Assembly (NCBI GenBank): GCA_009768925.2
Contig: VHIT02000045.1
Location: forward strand, 1 to 64,000
DNA: 64,000 nucleotides
Source of the DNA: Cryptosporidium bovis
Lineage: Eukaryota > Apicomplexa > Conoidasida > Eucoccidiorida > Cryptosporidiidae
Direction of reading: 5' to 3'
Position numbers and translations under genes: made by a program. Positions 40,492 to 51,300 of the stretch are shown here, one piece after another. The first letter of the stretch is position 1. The number at the start of each line of letters is the position of its first letter. The notes under the pieces are model-generated. The model had not been told where the DNA came from and made no database searches. It worked only from the letters and a program-made list of their open reading frames with translations.

Positions 40492-41928
40492 ATGGAGAAT
40501 ACCCCCACGAAAAAAATAGGAAGGTGTCCTTTCTTGTCAACAATAAATAGAAGTCTTTTAGATTTTGATTATGAAAAATTATGCAGCATAACATTGAGTG
40601 AGGAAAATGTTTATTGTTGCTTGGTATGTGGTGTAAATTTTCATGGAAGAGGGAGAGGCTCTGTTGCATATAAACACTCATTAGAAATGGATCATCATTT
40701 ATTTATAAACTTAGAGAATTCAAATATTTATTGTTTACCAAACAATTATGAGGTAAATGAACATTCTTTGGAGGACATTAAGAATTACTTACATCCTAAT
40801 TTTAGTATAGGTAGCGATTATAACAGTTTATATAATGTTTCAAAGACCTTTGATAAAATTGAATATTTTCCGGGTTACATAGGCATAAGTAATTTTGGAA
40901 ATAACGATTCACTAAATGTTGTGTTACTATTGCTTTCACAAATAACAAATTTTAGAAATATGTGTATTGAATATAATCTTTACGATGGACTTACCGAAAA
41001 TAGAATATCTGATCCTTTTATTTTCAATATAATTGAGTCTATTAAAAAGATATACAATCCATTTAATTTAAAGGGAAAGTATTCACCATATAACTTGGTT
41101 TCTATAATAGAAAAAAAGTCTCAAGGAAAGTTTAACTTCTCAAAGTCACCAAATAAACTAGAAATCATTGACCCAATGGCTCTTTTTTCCTGGATTATTT
41201 TCCAACTTAAAAAAAAATTAAACAAGTATATTAAATATGACTTTCAGGAAAAATTTTTGCCAAGGGCAACGTTAACTGAATCAAATGGCAATATTAAGAA
41301 TAACAAATTCGATTTTATATCTTCATGTATTCAAGGTCAACTTTATTCAAGTGTGAATAAAGACTTAATAGGTGATATAAAGTCAATTAGAGATGATATC
41401 AAAAATAACAATCATATTTATTTTAATTGTATCTCCTTGTCATTGACACCTATTATTGAAGCAACTATGAGTCATTCAAATAATAATAACATTCAAACAA
41501 ACTATAACTTAACACCACAAATCCCAATATACAAACTATTAGATTCGAAGTTTTTTTCTTCAACTAACTCATTTTTGATATGGAAACTTCCATGTTATCT
41601 TATTATTCATATTGCAAGATTCAATAGATCTACATTAAATATTGAGAAAAACAAAACTATTGTTTCTTTTCCATTAGTTGACTTTGATCTTTCTGCATAT
41701 TTGCATCCAGACGCAATTAAAATAAATCCACATACAAAATACAATCTAATTAATAATATCTCTCACAAAGGTCCTTTGGAAAGAAGTAAATTTGTTTCTC
41801 AACTTTTCCACCCCACTAAAGACGAATGGATTGAAATTGAAGATATAAGCGTAAAAACTGTTCTTCCACAAGCAATAATTCTAAATGAATCCTATTTGCT
41901 TCTTTATAAAAGATCTGACTTATTATAG
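40492..41928 (+). CDS. USP39: U4/U6.U5 tri-snRNP protein SAD1/USP39
   Basis: The first ATG is at 40492, giving 478 residues. The N-terminal ZnF-UBP (~10-95) matches SAD1/USP39: CPFLSTINRSLLDFDYEKLCSITLS, CLVCGVNFHGRGRGS, AYKHSLEMDHHLFINL and YCLPNNYEV. The USP fold follows, with FPGYIGISNFGNNDSLNVVL where active deubiquitinases have their catalytic cysteine; no cysteine is present, as in other SAD1 proteins. Ends LLLYKRSD like the USP C-terminal box. It is needed for tri-snRNP assembly and addition to the spliceosome and is not expected to cleave ubiquitin. Confidence 0.93.
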   Translation: MENTPTKKIGRCPFLSTINRSLLDFDYEKLCSITLSEENVYCCLVCGVNFHGRGRGSVAYKHSLEMDHHLFINLENSNIYCLPNNYEVNEHSLEDIKNYLHPNFSIGSDYNSLYNVSKTFDKIEYFPGYIGISNFGNNDSLNVVLLLLSQITNFRNMCIEYNLYDGLTENRISDPFIFNIIESIKKIYNPFNLKGKYSPYNLVSIIEKKSQGKFNFSKSPNKLEIIDPMALFSWIIFQLKKKLNKYIKYDFQEKFLPRATLTESNGNIKNNKFDFISSCIQGQLYSSVNKDLIGDIKSIRDDIKNNNHIYFNCISLSLTPIIEATMSHSNNNNIQTNYNLTPQIPIYKLLDSKFFSSTNSFLIWKLPCYLIIHIARFNRSTLNIEKNKTIVSFPLVDFDLSAYLHPDAIKINPHTKYNLINNISHKGPLERSKFVSQLFHPTKDEWIEIEDISVKTVLPQAIILNESYLLLYKRSDLL

Positions 41929-42685
41929 TTTCATAAACACAAATTATTATTTATAACCTCAAAAGTTATTTCGTAAATAATCTTTAACTTCCCAGATTTA
42001 ATTATCTAAATGTTCGCAATTTTACATGTTTTAAATGAATGTGTGCTTCAAAATAGTACCTTAAATATATGTATTTTATCGTAAATTTATCATTCTTTTT
42101 TGCCACTATCGTAAGCATATTTTTTACAATTACCTTCAAGTATCTAAATAAGCAACTTGGCGCCAAATGATCATGTATTCATATTGACTATACCGTAACA
42201 TTACTTTTCTTATGGCCTATCGTCAAATGAAAGAGATACTCAATAAATAAAAGACATATAAATAATATTTATTGATATTATTCTTACCATTTACGGTTAT
42301 ATTTTTGGTACATAAAATTAAAACATTAAAGATCGTCTCTTATAGTTTGTTTTTAAAGGCTATTTTTGAAATATCATCTGTCTTAGATAGTTAAAGTAAT
42401 TTAAATTATCCTGCATTTGGAGCATGGAAAATAATATTTGTTTATAGTATTGAATTTGTTTACCCCTACTGTTACAACTTATACTGAGCAATAACATTCA
42501 CAAATCGATAAACCAAGTATACCAAAGCTTCAACTATAGCTAAGATTGAATTTTCATAAATCTAAATTTAGTCATACAGAAAAAGTTTGTTCTGATAGTT
42601 TTACACCATCTATAAATAAAAGCAATTATTTTAATTTAATTATAAATATATATATATATTACTTGACTGTAGTTTTAATTAAAAA
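41929..42685. promoter_or_regulatory. Intergenic region upstream of PSMD9
   Basis: 757 bp with the palindrome TTGGCGCCAA at 42157-42166. No gene seen. Confidence 0.45.
42159..42164. promoter_or_regulatory. E2F-like GGCGCC site upstream of PSMD9
   Basis: ACTTGGCGCCAAATG, 522 bp upstream of the PSMD9 ATG. Confidence 0.5.
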
Positions 42686-43372
42686 ATGGAAGAATTAGTG
42701 AAAAGGAAAGCTGAAATAGAAGAAGAAGTAAATAGTTTAATGGAATTTCTGAATTCATGTGGAGAAGGAGTCGGTCTAAAAGGAAGATTAGTCGATAATG
42801 AGGGGTTTCCGAGGTCTGACATAGACGTTTTTGAAGTAAGAAAAGCAAGAAATAGAATTGCTATTTTAAATACAGATTACACTAATATAATGAAAGAAAT
42901 AGAAAATAAATTATTTGATATACATAAAAATGAGAAAATGAGTGTCCCTATCAAAAAAAGAGTAAATATTAATGAAGAAGATACTTTAAAACATCCATTT
43001 GGATATATAGACTCCTTATTGCCTGGTTCTCCTGCAGATTTATGTGGTATTAAAGAGGGTGATATATTAATAAAATTTGGTAATATTTATACTGAAAAGG
43101 AATTGGAAACTCAAGAAGAGTCAAAGTTTCTCATAACTCAAATATCTGAATTAGTGTCAGCTAATATCAATAACTGTATTCAAGTGACTTTATTAAGAAA
43201 TAGTAATCAGAGTGACACCAATACAGTCAACAAAAACCCTTCATATTTAAGTTACTCTTCAATAGATATGACCAAATTCAAAATTATACAGTTATCACTA
43301 ACCCCTAGAAAATGGGAAGGTCATGGTGTTCTCGGATGTCACATAGCCTATTTGTACAAGGAGTCAAACTAA
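42686..43372 (+). CDS. PSMD9: 26S proteasome assembly chaperone PSMD9/Nas2
   Basis: A 228-residue protein. The N-terminal helical part (~1-90) carries the family signature GLKGRLVDNEGFPRSDIDVF and VRKARNRIAILNTDY. A PDZ domain spans ~110-215 with FGYIDSLLPGSPADLCGIKEGDILIKFG. Nas2/p27 binds the C-terminus of ATPase Rpt5 during assembly of the proteasome base. Length matches the family. Confidence 0.95.
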   Translation: MEELVKRKAEIEEEVNSLMEFLNSCGEGVGLKGRLVDNEGFPRSDIDVFEVRKARNRIAILNTDYTNIMKEIENKLFDIHKNEKMSVPIKKRVNINEEDTLKHPFGYIDSLLPGSPADLCGIKEGDILIKFGNIYTEKELETQEESKFLITQISELVSANINNCIQVTLLRNSNQSDTNTVNKNPSYLSYSSIDMTKFKIIQLSLTPRKWEGHGVLGCHIAYLYKESN

Positions 43373-43530
43373 GAAACGCATAAAACTCGTCCCAGAGAGA
43401 ATAGGATAGAAAAGATGGTATAGATAGATAATAAGGTCTTATTAAACAACAATACTATAGTTTTAGAATGAACACTACTAGTTTCGTTGAATTAATCATT
43501 ATTTAGACTGTTTTCAGTCGTCTGTAGAAA

Positions 43531-43899
43531 TTAGTCAAATAACGAAAAACCTAGATCACCTTCCTCTTCTTCCTCCTCCTCCTTCTTCTTTTCACTACCA
43601 GAAGGAGCTGAAGAATCTTGAGGAGCACTTCCTCCTGCTGCCCCAGCACATGCAGCTGGTGCAGCAGCAGCTGCAGAACCACATCTAGATACAATCTCGC
43701 TCACACTTGTTCCCGATAATGCTTGAGCAAATAGACCCGGGAAGTATCCCTCTACAGATCCACCTGCAGCATCAATGACCTTCTTAATGTTATCAGAAGT
43801 AATTTGGATACCACCATCTGATAACAACAAAGCAGCGTATGAACAAATTAATTCTTGAACCTGAGAGCTTGGTAAAGAATCTACTGGAACAGCGGCCAT
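43531..43899 (-). CDS. RPLP1: 60S acidic ribosomal protein P1
   Basis: A 122-residue stalk protein. The N-terminal dimerisation domain (QELICSYAALLLSDGGIQITSDNIKKVIDAAG, PGLFAQALSG) matches P1 rather than P2. An alanine-rich hinge (~75-92), acidic EEEEEEE stretch and terminal GDLGFSLFD complete it. The last residues bind elongation factors. The usual ending is DDMGFGLFD, so this is a mild variant. Confidence 0.96.
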   Translation of the reverse strand: MAAVPVDSLPSSQVQELICSYAALLLSDGGIQITSDNIKKVIDAAGGSVEGYFPGLFAQALSGTSVSEIVSRCGSAAAAAPAACAGAAGGSAPQDSSAPSGSEKKKEEEEEEEGDLGFSLFD

Positions 43900-44412
43900 C
43901 TTGGATTAATAATATTAACCAACAAAGCGTTTTAAGCTATTTACAAATAAATTTTGAACGTGATATTTTCCTCGGAAATCGAACAAAAATATAATTCCAG
44001 AGAAAAAAAAAAAAAGATCAAGGCCTGGCTAATTAGTTATTTACTCAAAAAATTATTTATTTATTAATTTGTTGTTTAATCATACGTATATAAATAAATA
44101 TATTAAAACTTATTTATTGGTTATTTGAGACGTCTTAATGAAATAAATTTATGTACCGGTAAATTATTCTGTCTCATTTACTTAAATACAAATTCCTGGC
44201 GGTAATCATATTTTAGTTGAGGCGGTACATTCTATTATGCTATGTTGAGTAAATACATGAACTATGGGGAAAAAAGCGATAAATACAGCAGTTAAAAAGT
44301 CAATTATACTTCTCCTTTATATGTGTGAGTGGCACTTTGATATCAACAAAAAAAATACAAATTGGTTTTAAATACAACATAAATAAGTATATATAAATAT
44401 ATAATTCACATA
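43900..44412. promoter_or_regulatory. Intergenic region upstream of RPLP1
   Basis: 513 bp with the P1 promoter and the 3' flank of the next minus-strand gene. Contains CTGGCGGTAATC (about 44196) and GAGGCGGTAC (about 44219), two GGCGGTA words 25 bp apart. Confidence 0.45.
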
Positions 44413-45495
44413 CTACTTTTTCTTTGAATTTCTACGTGTCAATAGTGTTTGTGCCTCTACGAGTTCTTTTTTTAATTCATTTATTAATTTAGAATCATCA
44501 TTAGAGTTGTTTTCTAGAGTTTTTATTTGATTCTCTAAGGCAGTAACTAGAAGCTTGTAAAGTTGGTCTTCGTCCATTTTAATGAAATTTGAATAACAAG
44601 GTTTATTTTCAATAGGCCTTAGATCATGTGCGGCACCCTTAAAATCTCTGAATACACCTGGAAAGTTTGAAAGTTGGAATACTTTTGAATATCCATTTTC
44701 ATCAACATCAGGAGCATCTTCCCAATCGTCAATATTTACCAATCTGAATTTTTTTTCTTTTAATAATTCATGATAGTTAGTGTCTGGTGGAGGCCAATCC
44801 GGGAGTGCATGCCACCACCTACATAAAATAGCAGCAACTAGAATTTGTTTGTGGTCTCTATCCCTGCGTGGTACATATGCGGTTGTCTCACCTTCGTCAG
44901 ATGAGAATTCATCCTGAGAATCAGCCTTTTTCTTTTTAGATACCATTTTTTCTTTCTTAACTTTTACACTACTAGCCGAAGTACCTTTAGAACCAGTGAC
45001 TTCTGTTTTTTTTTCAGGGTGATTATTCTTATTAACATTTTTTTTTTCAATCTTTTTCTTTGTTTTGCATCTTTCAGGAGATATTTTTTCTTTCTTTATA
45101 AGGTTTCCACGTTTTCTTAAAGGAAAATCATCAGAGGATGTTTCAGGAAATTCATTATCAGAACTCATTCCAGATGAGTCAGAAGCTAAATCTGAATTCA
45201 AATCAGAGCCTGAAGATGACACATTATCTTTAACAGCCAATTCTGAAGTTGTTACAGAATTGTCATCTCTCAAACTACCATTACTGCTGCTATCGGAACG
45301 TAAAACACGTTTTGATCTGGAAGATTTATTTAGTACTCTTGGAGTTGACTCCTTTGATGATGCATTTATATCATTCTTCAAAGTAGTTTTAATTTCTTGA
45401 CTTTGCGAAATATCTGAATTGCCTTCTTCATCTGAAGATAAATGCCTTTTTCTACCCGAGATACCGAAATTTAGCCCTAATTCACTATCATCCAT
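44413..45495 (-). CDS. Conserved-looking protein with CRWWHALPDWPPP block, unknown
   Basis: A 360-residue protein. Residues 1-205 are low complexity: serine/acidic runs with KKK and KRGNLIKKEK clusters, which look nuclear. From ~205 the sequence becomes ordered: ILVAAILCRWWHALPDWPPP, then WEDAPDVDENGYSKVFQL, FPGVFRDFKGAAHDLRP and a C-terminal coiled-coil-like helix (~300-350) ending in RRNSKKK. The density of W, P, G and C in this block indicates a real folded domain. I do not recognise it. Possibly chromatin- or RNA-related given its context and charge, but this is only inference. Confidence 0.78.
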   Translation of the reverse strand: MDDSELGLNFGISGRKRHLSSDEEGNSDISQSQEIKTTLKNDINASSKESTPRVLNKSSRSKRVLRSDSSSNGSLRDDNSVTTSELAVKDNVSSSGSDLNSDLASDSSGMSSDNEFPETSSDDFPLRKRGNLIKKEKISPERCKTKKKIEKKNVNKNNHPEKKTEVTGSKGTSASSVKVKKEKMVSKKKKADSQDEFSSDEGETTAYVPRRDRDHKQILVAAILCRWWHALPDWPPPDTNYHELLKEKKFRLVNIDDWEDAPDVDENGYSKVFQLSNFPGVFRDFKGAAHDLRPIENKPCYSNFIKMDEDQLYKLLVTALENQIKTLENNSNDDSKLINELKKELVEAQTLLTRRNSKKK

Positions 45496-46196
45496 TTCAC
45501 TTAGTACTATATTACTCTTAAATTATGATTAAAATCTAAAAGAGTGAAAAAAAGTTATTCACAGGTTTTCACTTTCTATTCATAAACCATTAATTTAACT
45601 TCAAAATATTATGCGCCACCAAAAAATAATGTATTCTAATTCAAGATAACATGCCAATTTGTTTTTTCAACGTAATTTTGTCTTCATACAATGAATAACA
45701 AATTTTACACGAAATAATTTGCATACACTTTATATAAATTAAATTGTTATACCTTTTTTTTATGACGCTCATTATTTAAATTTAATCTAAGTGATGTTAA
45801 ATGTAGCAACTTTTAGTTTATTTTAAATAATTTAATGAAACTAATTCGTTCTTTATCACTGACTATATTAAACTATAAATATGAAAATAAATAGCACCAC
45901 TTAAATACCGTCGCTCACTTTAAATAAAGTAGTTATTTGCATGTAGTTGGCAAATATAAAGACTTTTCGGAGGTAAAATTGGCGGAGAATAAAACGAAAT
46001 TTTAAAACTAACTAAAATATATGAGTTACAGCAAAATAAAAGTTTAAAATTCAGCACTAACTTTAGCCTATAATAAATTTCATTATTCTGTTAAACTAAA
46101 CTTATAAATGCAATAAAGAACTAGTGGCGCCAAGTGCATTTATGGTCACGAATAACAAAACTATGAGTGGAATAGATTACATACTAAACTAATAAG
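45496..46196. promoter_or_regulatory. Divergent intergenic region upstream of TRM6
   Basis: 701 bp between head-to-head starts. It contains TTGGCGGAG (about 45979) and GGCGCC at 46126, 66 bp from the TRM6 start. No gene seen. Confidence 0.5.
46126..46131. promoter_or_regulatory. E2F-like GGCGCC site just upstream of TRM6
   Basis: TAGTGGCGCCAAGTGC, ending 65 bp before the TRM6 ATG, the closest of the seven GGCGCC sites to a start codon. Confidence 0.5.
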
Positions 46197-47903
46197 ATGA
46201 GAGTTAACAACTATACGATTAAAATTGGCGATTACGTAATTATTAGAGAAATATCAGGATCCCAAAAACTTATCTGTATAAATGATGCATCAAAAGTATT
46301 TTATTTAGGAAAGTATAGCATTAATGGTTCAGATATCATAGGAAAAAGTTATTATACCACGTTAAATTTTCAAGAGGGAGAATGGAAAATAGGCTCAGTT
46401 TTAAATAGTGAAGATATATTAAATGATGTAATTAATGATGAAAAAGAGAGTGATTCGATCTTTAATGATAACAATATATATTTGGGCGAAGATAGAGTTG
46501 AAGAAAATAAAAGAAAGAAGTTAAAAATAAATCCATTATTGTATAACGAAGATGTGGTTGATTCAAATTTAAATGTGAATGAGACAGAAGTTGATAGTAT
46601 TTGTGATAATAGTGGTAATATTATTTCGCTAATGAGAAATGAAATAATATCTATTAATAAAACAAGTGACAATAATTTAATAAAATCCCTTGCCTTATTG
46701 AGTGATAAATTTAAGAATAAAACTAAATATTCAAAAGCAAAATATATCAAAAAATTACAATTAAGGTATTTAAAACAGATAACACTATTACCACCTTCAA
46801 TATTAAATATAACTGAAACATTTAGTTGTCAAAATAAATCAAAAATAATGAATAAATTCAGCCCGAATTCAGTTGGTCCAAGATGGGGTCAGTGTACAGT
46901 TAGAATTGAGAGTATAGGCAATATTTTAACACATGGAAACATAGGTTTTGATAGTGAAGTTCTTTTATATGATAACCTGAGTTCTGGCATGGTTAGTGGT
47001 TCTATATATCGTCAATTAATTGATAGAGGATCATTATACGAGATTTCGATGAATTATTTAACATTTGATTCAATAGATGGTTATTTTCACGGCAGGCTTC
47101 CAATTAATTTTGAAGCATTAACACATCAAAGTGAAAAAAAACAAAGAACCAATTATTTTAGTATTCCTATTTCGGCTTTGGATTTATTTCTCAAAGAAAA
47201 AGAAAAACAAATTCATATTCAAGAATTAGCTAGACAAATAAACAATGAGTATGATTGTTTAAACATCAACATAGATCATGAATGGTTGAATTTTAACATC
47301 AACAATAACGTTAAATTTGAAATTAGTCCAGAGCAGCTAGATTCTAAGAGAAAAAGAGTTTTTAAGAGATTAAATATGTTAAATAAACTTTATGAAAGAG
47401 GTGCTAACACTGTTATATTAGCTATTGACCAAGTTAGATGGCAAAATATTCAAATGAATATAGACACGAAGCCATCCCACAGCACTTCTGAAATTAATTT
47501 AAATTCAGTTATTACAGAAAAAACTGACGATGAATTTAATGATCAAAATGTGAGTGATACTGAACATAAACAAGTTTGTGAAAATACTCATATCAAGAAA
47601 TACGATCGTAGAAAGTATTACAATATTGAAAATTTAATTTTAATTACACAAGAATACCTAAGACCAGGAGGCAAATTACTCATTTTCACTCCATTTATGA
47701 CATCAGAACTACTTAAAATCCATCAGGATTTGAATTTGTCTTCTAGAATAGACAATTCAAAGTACCGTCCCTTTATTGGAATTAAACTTGAGGAAACATT
47801 TATTAGAGAACATCAAATAATTGATCAAAGAACTCATCCTACAATGGATTCAAATTTACCAATATTTTCGGGATTTCTCCTGTCTGCAATTCTTGTTTCC
47901 TAG
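46197..47903 (+). CDS. TRM6: tRNA (adenine-58-N1) methyltransferase non-catalytic subunit TRM6
   Basis: A 568-residue Gcd10-family protein. The N-terminus (IKIGDYVIIREISG, KSYYTTLNF) matches the TRM6 barrel. The middle contains FKNKTKYSKAKYIKKLQLRYLK, the family's SxxKYxxKK block. The C-terminal half is a Rossmann-like fold without a SAM-binding glycine motif, ending IREHQIIDQRTHPTMDSNLPIFSGFLLSA, close to the TRM6 terminus. It pairs with the catalytic TRM61 to make m1A58 in tRNA, in the nucleus. Confidence 0.93.
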   Translation: MRVNNYTIKIGDYVIIREISGSQKLICINDASKVFYLGKYSINGSDIIGKSYYTTLNFQEGEWKIGSVLNSEDILNDVINDEKESDSIFNDNNIYLGEDRVEENKRKKLKINPLLYNEDVVDSNLNVNETEVDSICDNSGNIISLMRNEIISINKTSDNNLIKSLALLSDKFKNKTKYSKAKYIKKLQLRYLKQITLLPPSILNITETFSCQNKSKIMNKFSPNSVGPRWGQCTVRIESIGNILTHGNIGFDSEVLLYDNLSSGMVSGSIYRQLIDRGSLYEISMNYLTFDSIDGYFHGRLPINFEALTHQSEKKQRTNYFSIPISALDLFLKEKEKQIHIQELARQINNEYDCLNINIDHEWLNFNINNNVKFEISPEQLDSKRKRVFKRLNMLNKLYERGANTVILAIDQVRWQNIQMNIDTKPSHSTSEINLNSVITEKTDDEFNDQNVSDTEHKQVCENTHIKKYDRRKYYNIENLILITQEYLRPGGKLLIFTPFMTSELLKIHQDLNLSSRIDNSKYRPFIGIKLEETFIREHQIIDQRTHPTMDSNLPIFSGFLLSAILVS

Positions 47904-48268
47904 TGACATATAGCTATACCTATACTCTTACAGAAGAAAATATACACAATTGCTATATCACAGACTAATCGTATATCAAAACATAATTTATGCAGTATCT
48001 CTCAATATACTGATTTACAAATTTAATTAGTTGAAATAATTATCAAACCCTTGCAACATTTAAATTATTATTTCACAATATTCCCATGTCTATGAATTAA
48101 CTGCACATCGGCGGCACATTTTCCCCACACTTATTTAGATGAAATGCATGCAACATATAGAAACAAAAATGCAATCTTATATAACCTTGGGTAATTATTA
48201 GATATGATAAAAATTAGAAATTAATAGTAATATTTACACATTAGAAATAGTATTGTCTTTTTATTTCG
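47904..48268. promoter_or_regulatory. Intergenic region upstream of the ABC1-kinase fusion
   Basis: About 365 bp. Holds CATCGGCGGCACATTTTCCCC at about 48106-48126 and TGCATGCA at 48145-48152, both within 170 bp of the proposed first exon. Confidence 0.45.
48145..48152. promoter_or_regulatory. AP2-like TGCATGCA site
   Basis: Palindromic TGCATGCA 117 bp upstream of the proposed first-exon ATG at 48269. Confidence 0.4.
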
Positions 48269-48310
48269 ATGAACTATCATTCTTGTTTTAACTGGAACAA
48301 ATTTTTTCAA
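48269..48310 (+). other. Candidate first coding exon of the ABC1-kinase fusion
   Basis: ATG at 48269 opens 14 codons (MNYHSCFNWNKFFQ) that end exactly at a GTAACA donor (48311). The putative 87-nt intron 48311-48397 ends ATTTTATTATAG and joins in phase 0 to the ATG at 48398. If used, the product gains 14 residues. If not, the gene starts at 48398. Confidence 0.4.
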
Positions 48311-48397
48311 GTAACAAAATAAAGTATTGTTAATACTTTACTTATTGTCAAATATATATAAAAAAAGTACTACTTATGTGACTGCATTTTATTATAG

Positions 48398-51300
48398 ATG
48401 AATGAATTAGATTCGTGGAATAGAAAATGGAGAACATTGTGGTGTTGGACTCATATTTATGTACATTTCAAAAGAGCACAAATACATGCAAGAAATCTAT
48501 CGGAAGAAGCCCGTTATGCTTACTGGAACGAACAACATTCACATTTTGCAGAGCTAATATGGAGAAACATATCAGAACTAAGAGGATGGTGGGTAAAAGT
48601 TGGACAATTTTTATCAACGAGAAGTGACTTGCTTCCTAGAGAGTACATATCATACTTAAGTAAATTACAAGATATGATGCCTTCATCAGAATGGTCAGTC
48701 ATGGAAAAAATACTAGAAAGTGAGCTTAATGACGATTGGAGAGTGTTTTTTGAAAATATAAACACGTCACCAATGGCATCAGCATCAATAGCTCAGGTAC
48801 ATGAGGCATTACTAAAAGATGGTACAAAGGTAGTTGTAAAGATACAACACCCAAATGTCGAAGAAACACTAAATCAAGATATGAAAAATTTGACACAATT
48901 AAGCTGGGCATTTGGTATTATTGAAAAGGGCTTAGATTTCTATCCAATATTGCAAGAATGGCAAAAATCAGCAAGTAAGGAATTAGATTTTAATAATGAA
49001 CTGAGACATCAACAAAAAGCTTATGAAATGTTTATTGACTCGGGGATAGACATTAAAATTCCAAAGGTATATCCAAATTATAGCCGTCAAAGAGTGCTTA
49101 CAATGGAATATATAAATGGTTTTAAAATAACAGACAAAAACAAACTCAAGGAATCGGGAGTAAATTTAAAAGAATTATTGGAAACATTATGTGATTCTTT
49201 TGCATACCAAATACATATTGAGGGTTTTTTTCATGGAGATCCTCACCCAGGAAATGTTTTTGTTGTATATAACGAAATCAAGAAGAAGTACGAACCTGCA
49301 TTGTTGGATTGGGGTTTAGTGAAAGTATTTGAAAAAAATATTCAAAGAGCCTTTTCAAAGTAAGTTTTTTTCTTTTTTTAAATATATTTATTCATTAATT
49401 TATTATATTATCTTTGTTGCTAAATATAGAATGGTATATTGTGTATCTACATTAAATTTAATGGGATTAATGGAATCTTTTGAAGAAATGGGTTTTAAGT
49501 TCAAAGATAATAAAAACCCAATTGATCCAGAAATTTACATGGATGCATTAAGAATAGCATTTAGAGATAGTGAAGTAAATCAACATGAACAAGAATCGAT
49601 TAGGGTAAGTTTAGTAAAAGAATAAATGGAACAAAATAAATATACTCGAATTAAATTTTAAATTGTAGGAATCTGGTTATGCTGCATATAAAACAGCGAC
49701 TGAATTACCTAATTTCAATAGAAAAAGTATTGAGGAGATTAATCCACTTGAGGAGTGGCCAAAAGATATATTATTATTTATAAGAGTATCCTCATTAATT
49801 CACGGAATATGTATAGAATTAAATGAGAATATTCCATTTTTGAAGATATTAGCAAAAAGGGCTGAAGAGCATTTATACAGCGAATCATTTGAAAATGCTT
49901 TAAACGTAATTAATAATTACGATAGAAATATTATCAGTGGTGATGATATCATACCAAATTCAATTACAAAGACAAAATACAATAGAAAAATAGATAATTA
50001 TGTGTCGAGATTAATAAGAGAGGATAGAGTATTGGGAATACAATTATCAGTTATAAAAGACGGAAGGATACTATCAAATATATCAAAAGGCAAAATGGGA
50101 GCATTAGATTATAGAGATATATCTTCTGATTCTCTATTTAATGGGTTTTTTATAAATATAGGAATACTAGTTGTTGCAATATTATTGTGTGTGGATAGGG
50201 GATATATAAAATTAGATGATCCAATTTGCCATTACTGGGACGGGTTTGTAAGATATGGTAAAAGAAATATAACATTAAGGCATATACTCACACATAGATC
50301 AGGAATACATTCATTTTTTTCAGAAGATTTTAGTTTATCAACATTATTTAGCTATGAAAAGGTCATTAAAATAATAGAGGATTCAACTCCAGAGTATTCA
50401 ATAGATAGTAAAACAATATATAATCCATTTTTGTTAGGTTGGATACTTTCTGAATTAATATCATTGGTGACAAATCAACCAACAGCTGATTTTATTAAGA
50501 ACAACTTATTTATTCCATTTGATTTGCAAAAGGATATGATGATCTATTTACCAGAGAAAAATAAAAGTAATATACACGACTCCAGTGATTGGCACAGTTA
50601 CAAAGAGAAAGAAAGAAATACCGAGGAAAAGGTTGAAAGTAAAAAGAGTGTTATCTTTGAATTACTATCTCCAAAAAAGAAAGGCAGTTTCTCGTTTTTT
50701 TCACCACAAAGGTTAAACACAATTATAGGATTTGGAGGCGAGAACTATAATTTTGAGGATGAGCATAGTAATATTGGCGATGTGTCACCTAAAAGTGATG
50801 AGGAAAGCAAAAAAAGGGATACGAAAAATAAGGATAGTACTGAATATTCAAACTACAATGAAATAATGAATAGGATAGCAGGGGTAAGCAGAAAAATAGA
50901 GTTTTCATCAATTTCACATGAAATGATACTGAAAAAGTTTGAGTCAGCAACAAACTATATAAAATCAAAAAGCGGAGGTAATAATACTGAATATGAAAAA
51001 AACTCAAAAAAACAAAGAAAATATGCCATGATAAATAGCGAGAAGAATAAAAGACTAACAACATTTCAGCTGTTTAAATTAAAACCATATGTGCTGGATC
51101 CACTAATTTACAATTCAAAAAAAGTATTAAATATGTGGATACCACCAACTAACGGAAAATATAATTCATTATCGTTATCCAAATTTTACTATTATTTAGG
51201 AAATGGCAGAATAATTTCAAAAAATTTGCTAAACGAAACTTTCAAAACCATAGTTTGCGATCATACGATAGAGGGTTTAATTTTAACATCAGGAGGTTCA

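Noticed and set aside
49329-49625. Separate small gene between the kinase part and the lactamase part
   Set aside because: It is an internal exon: GTAAGT/AG introns on both sides join it in frame to its neighbours.
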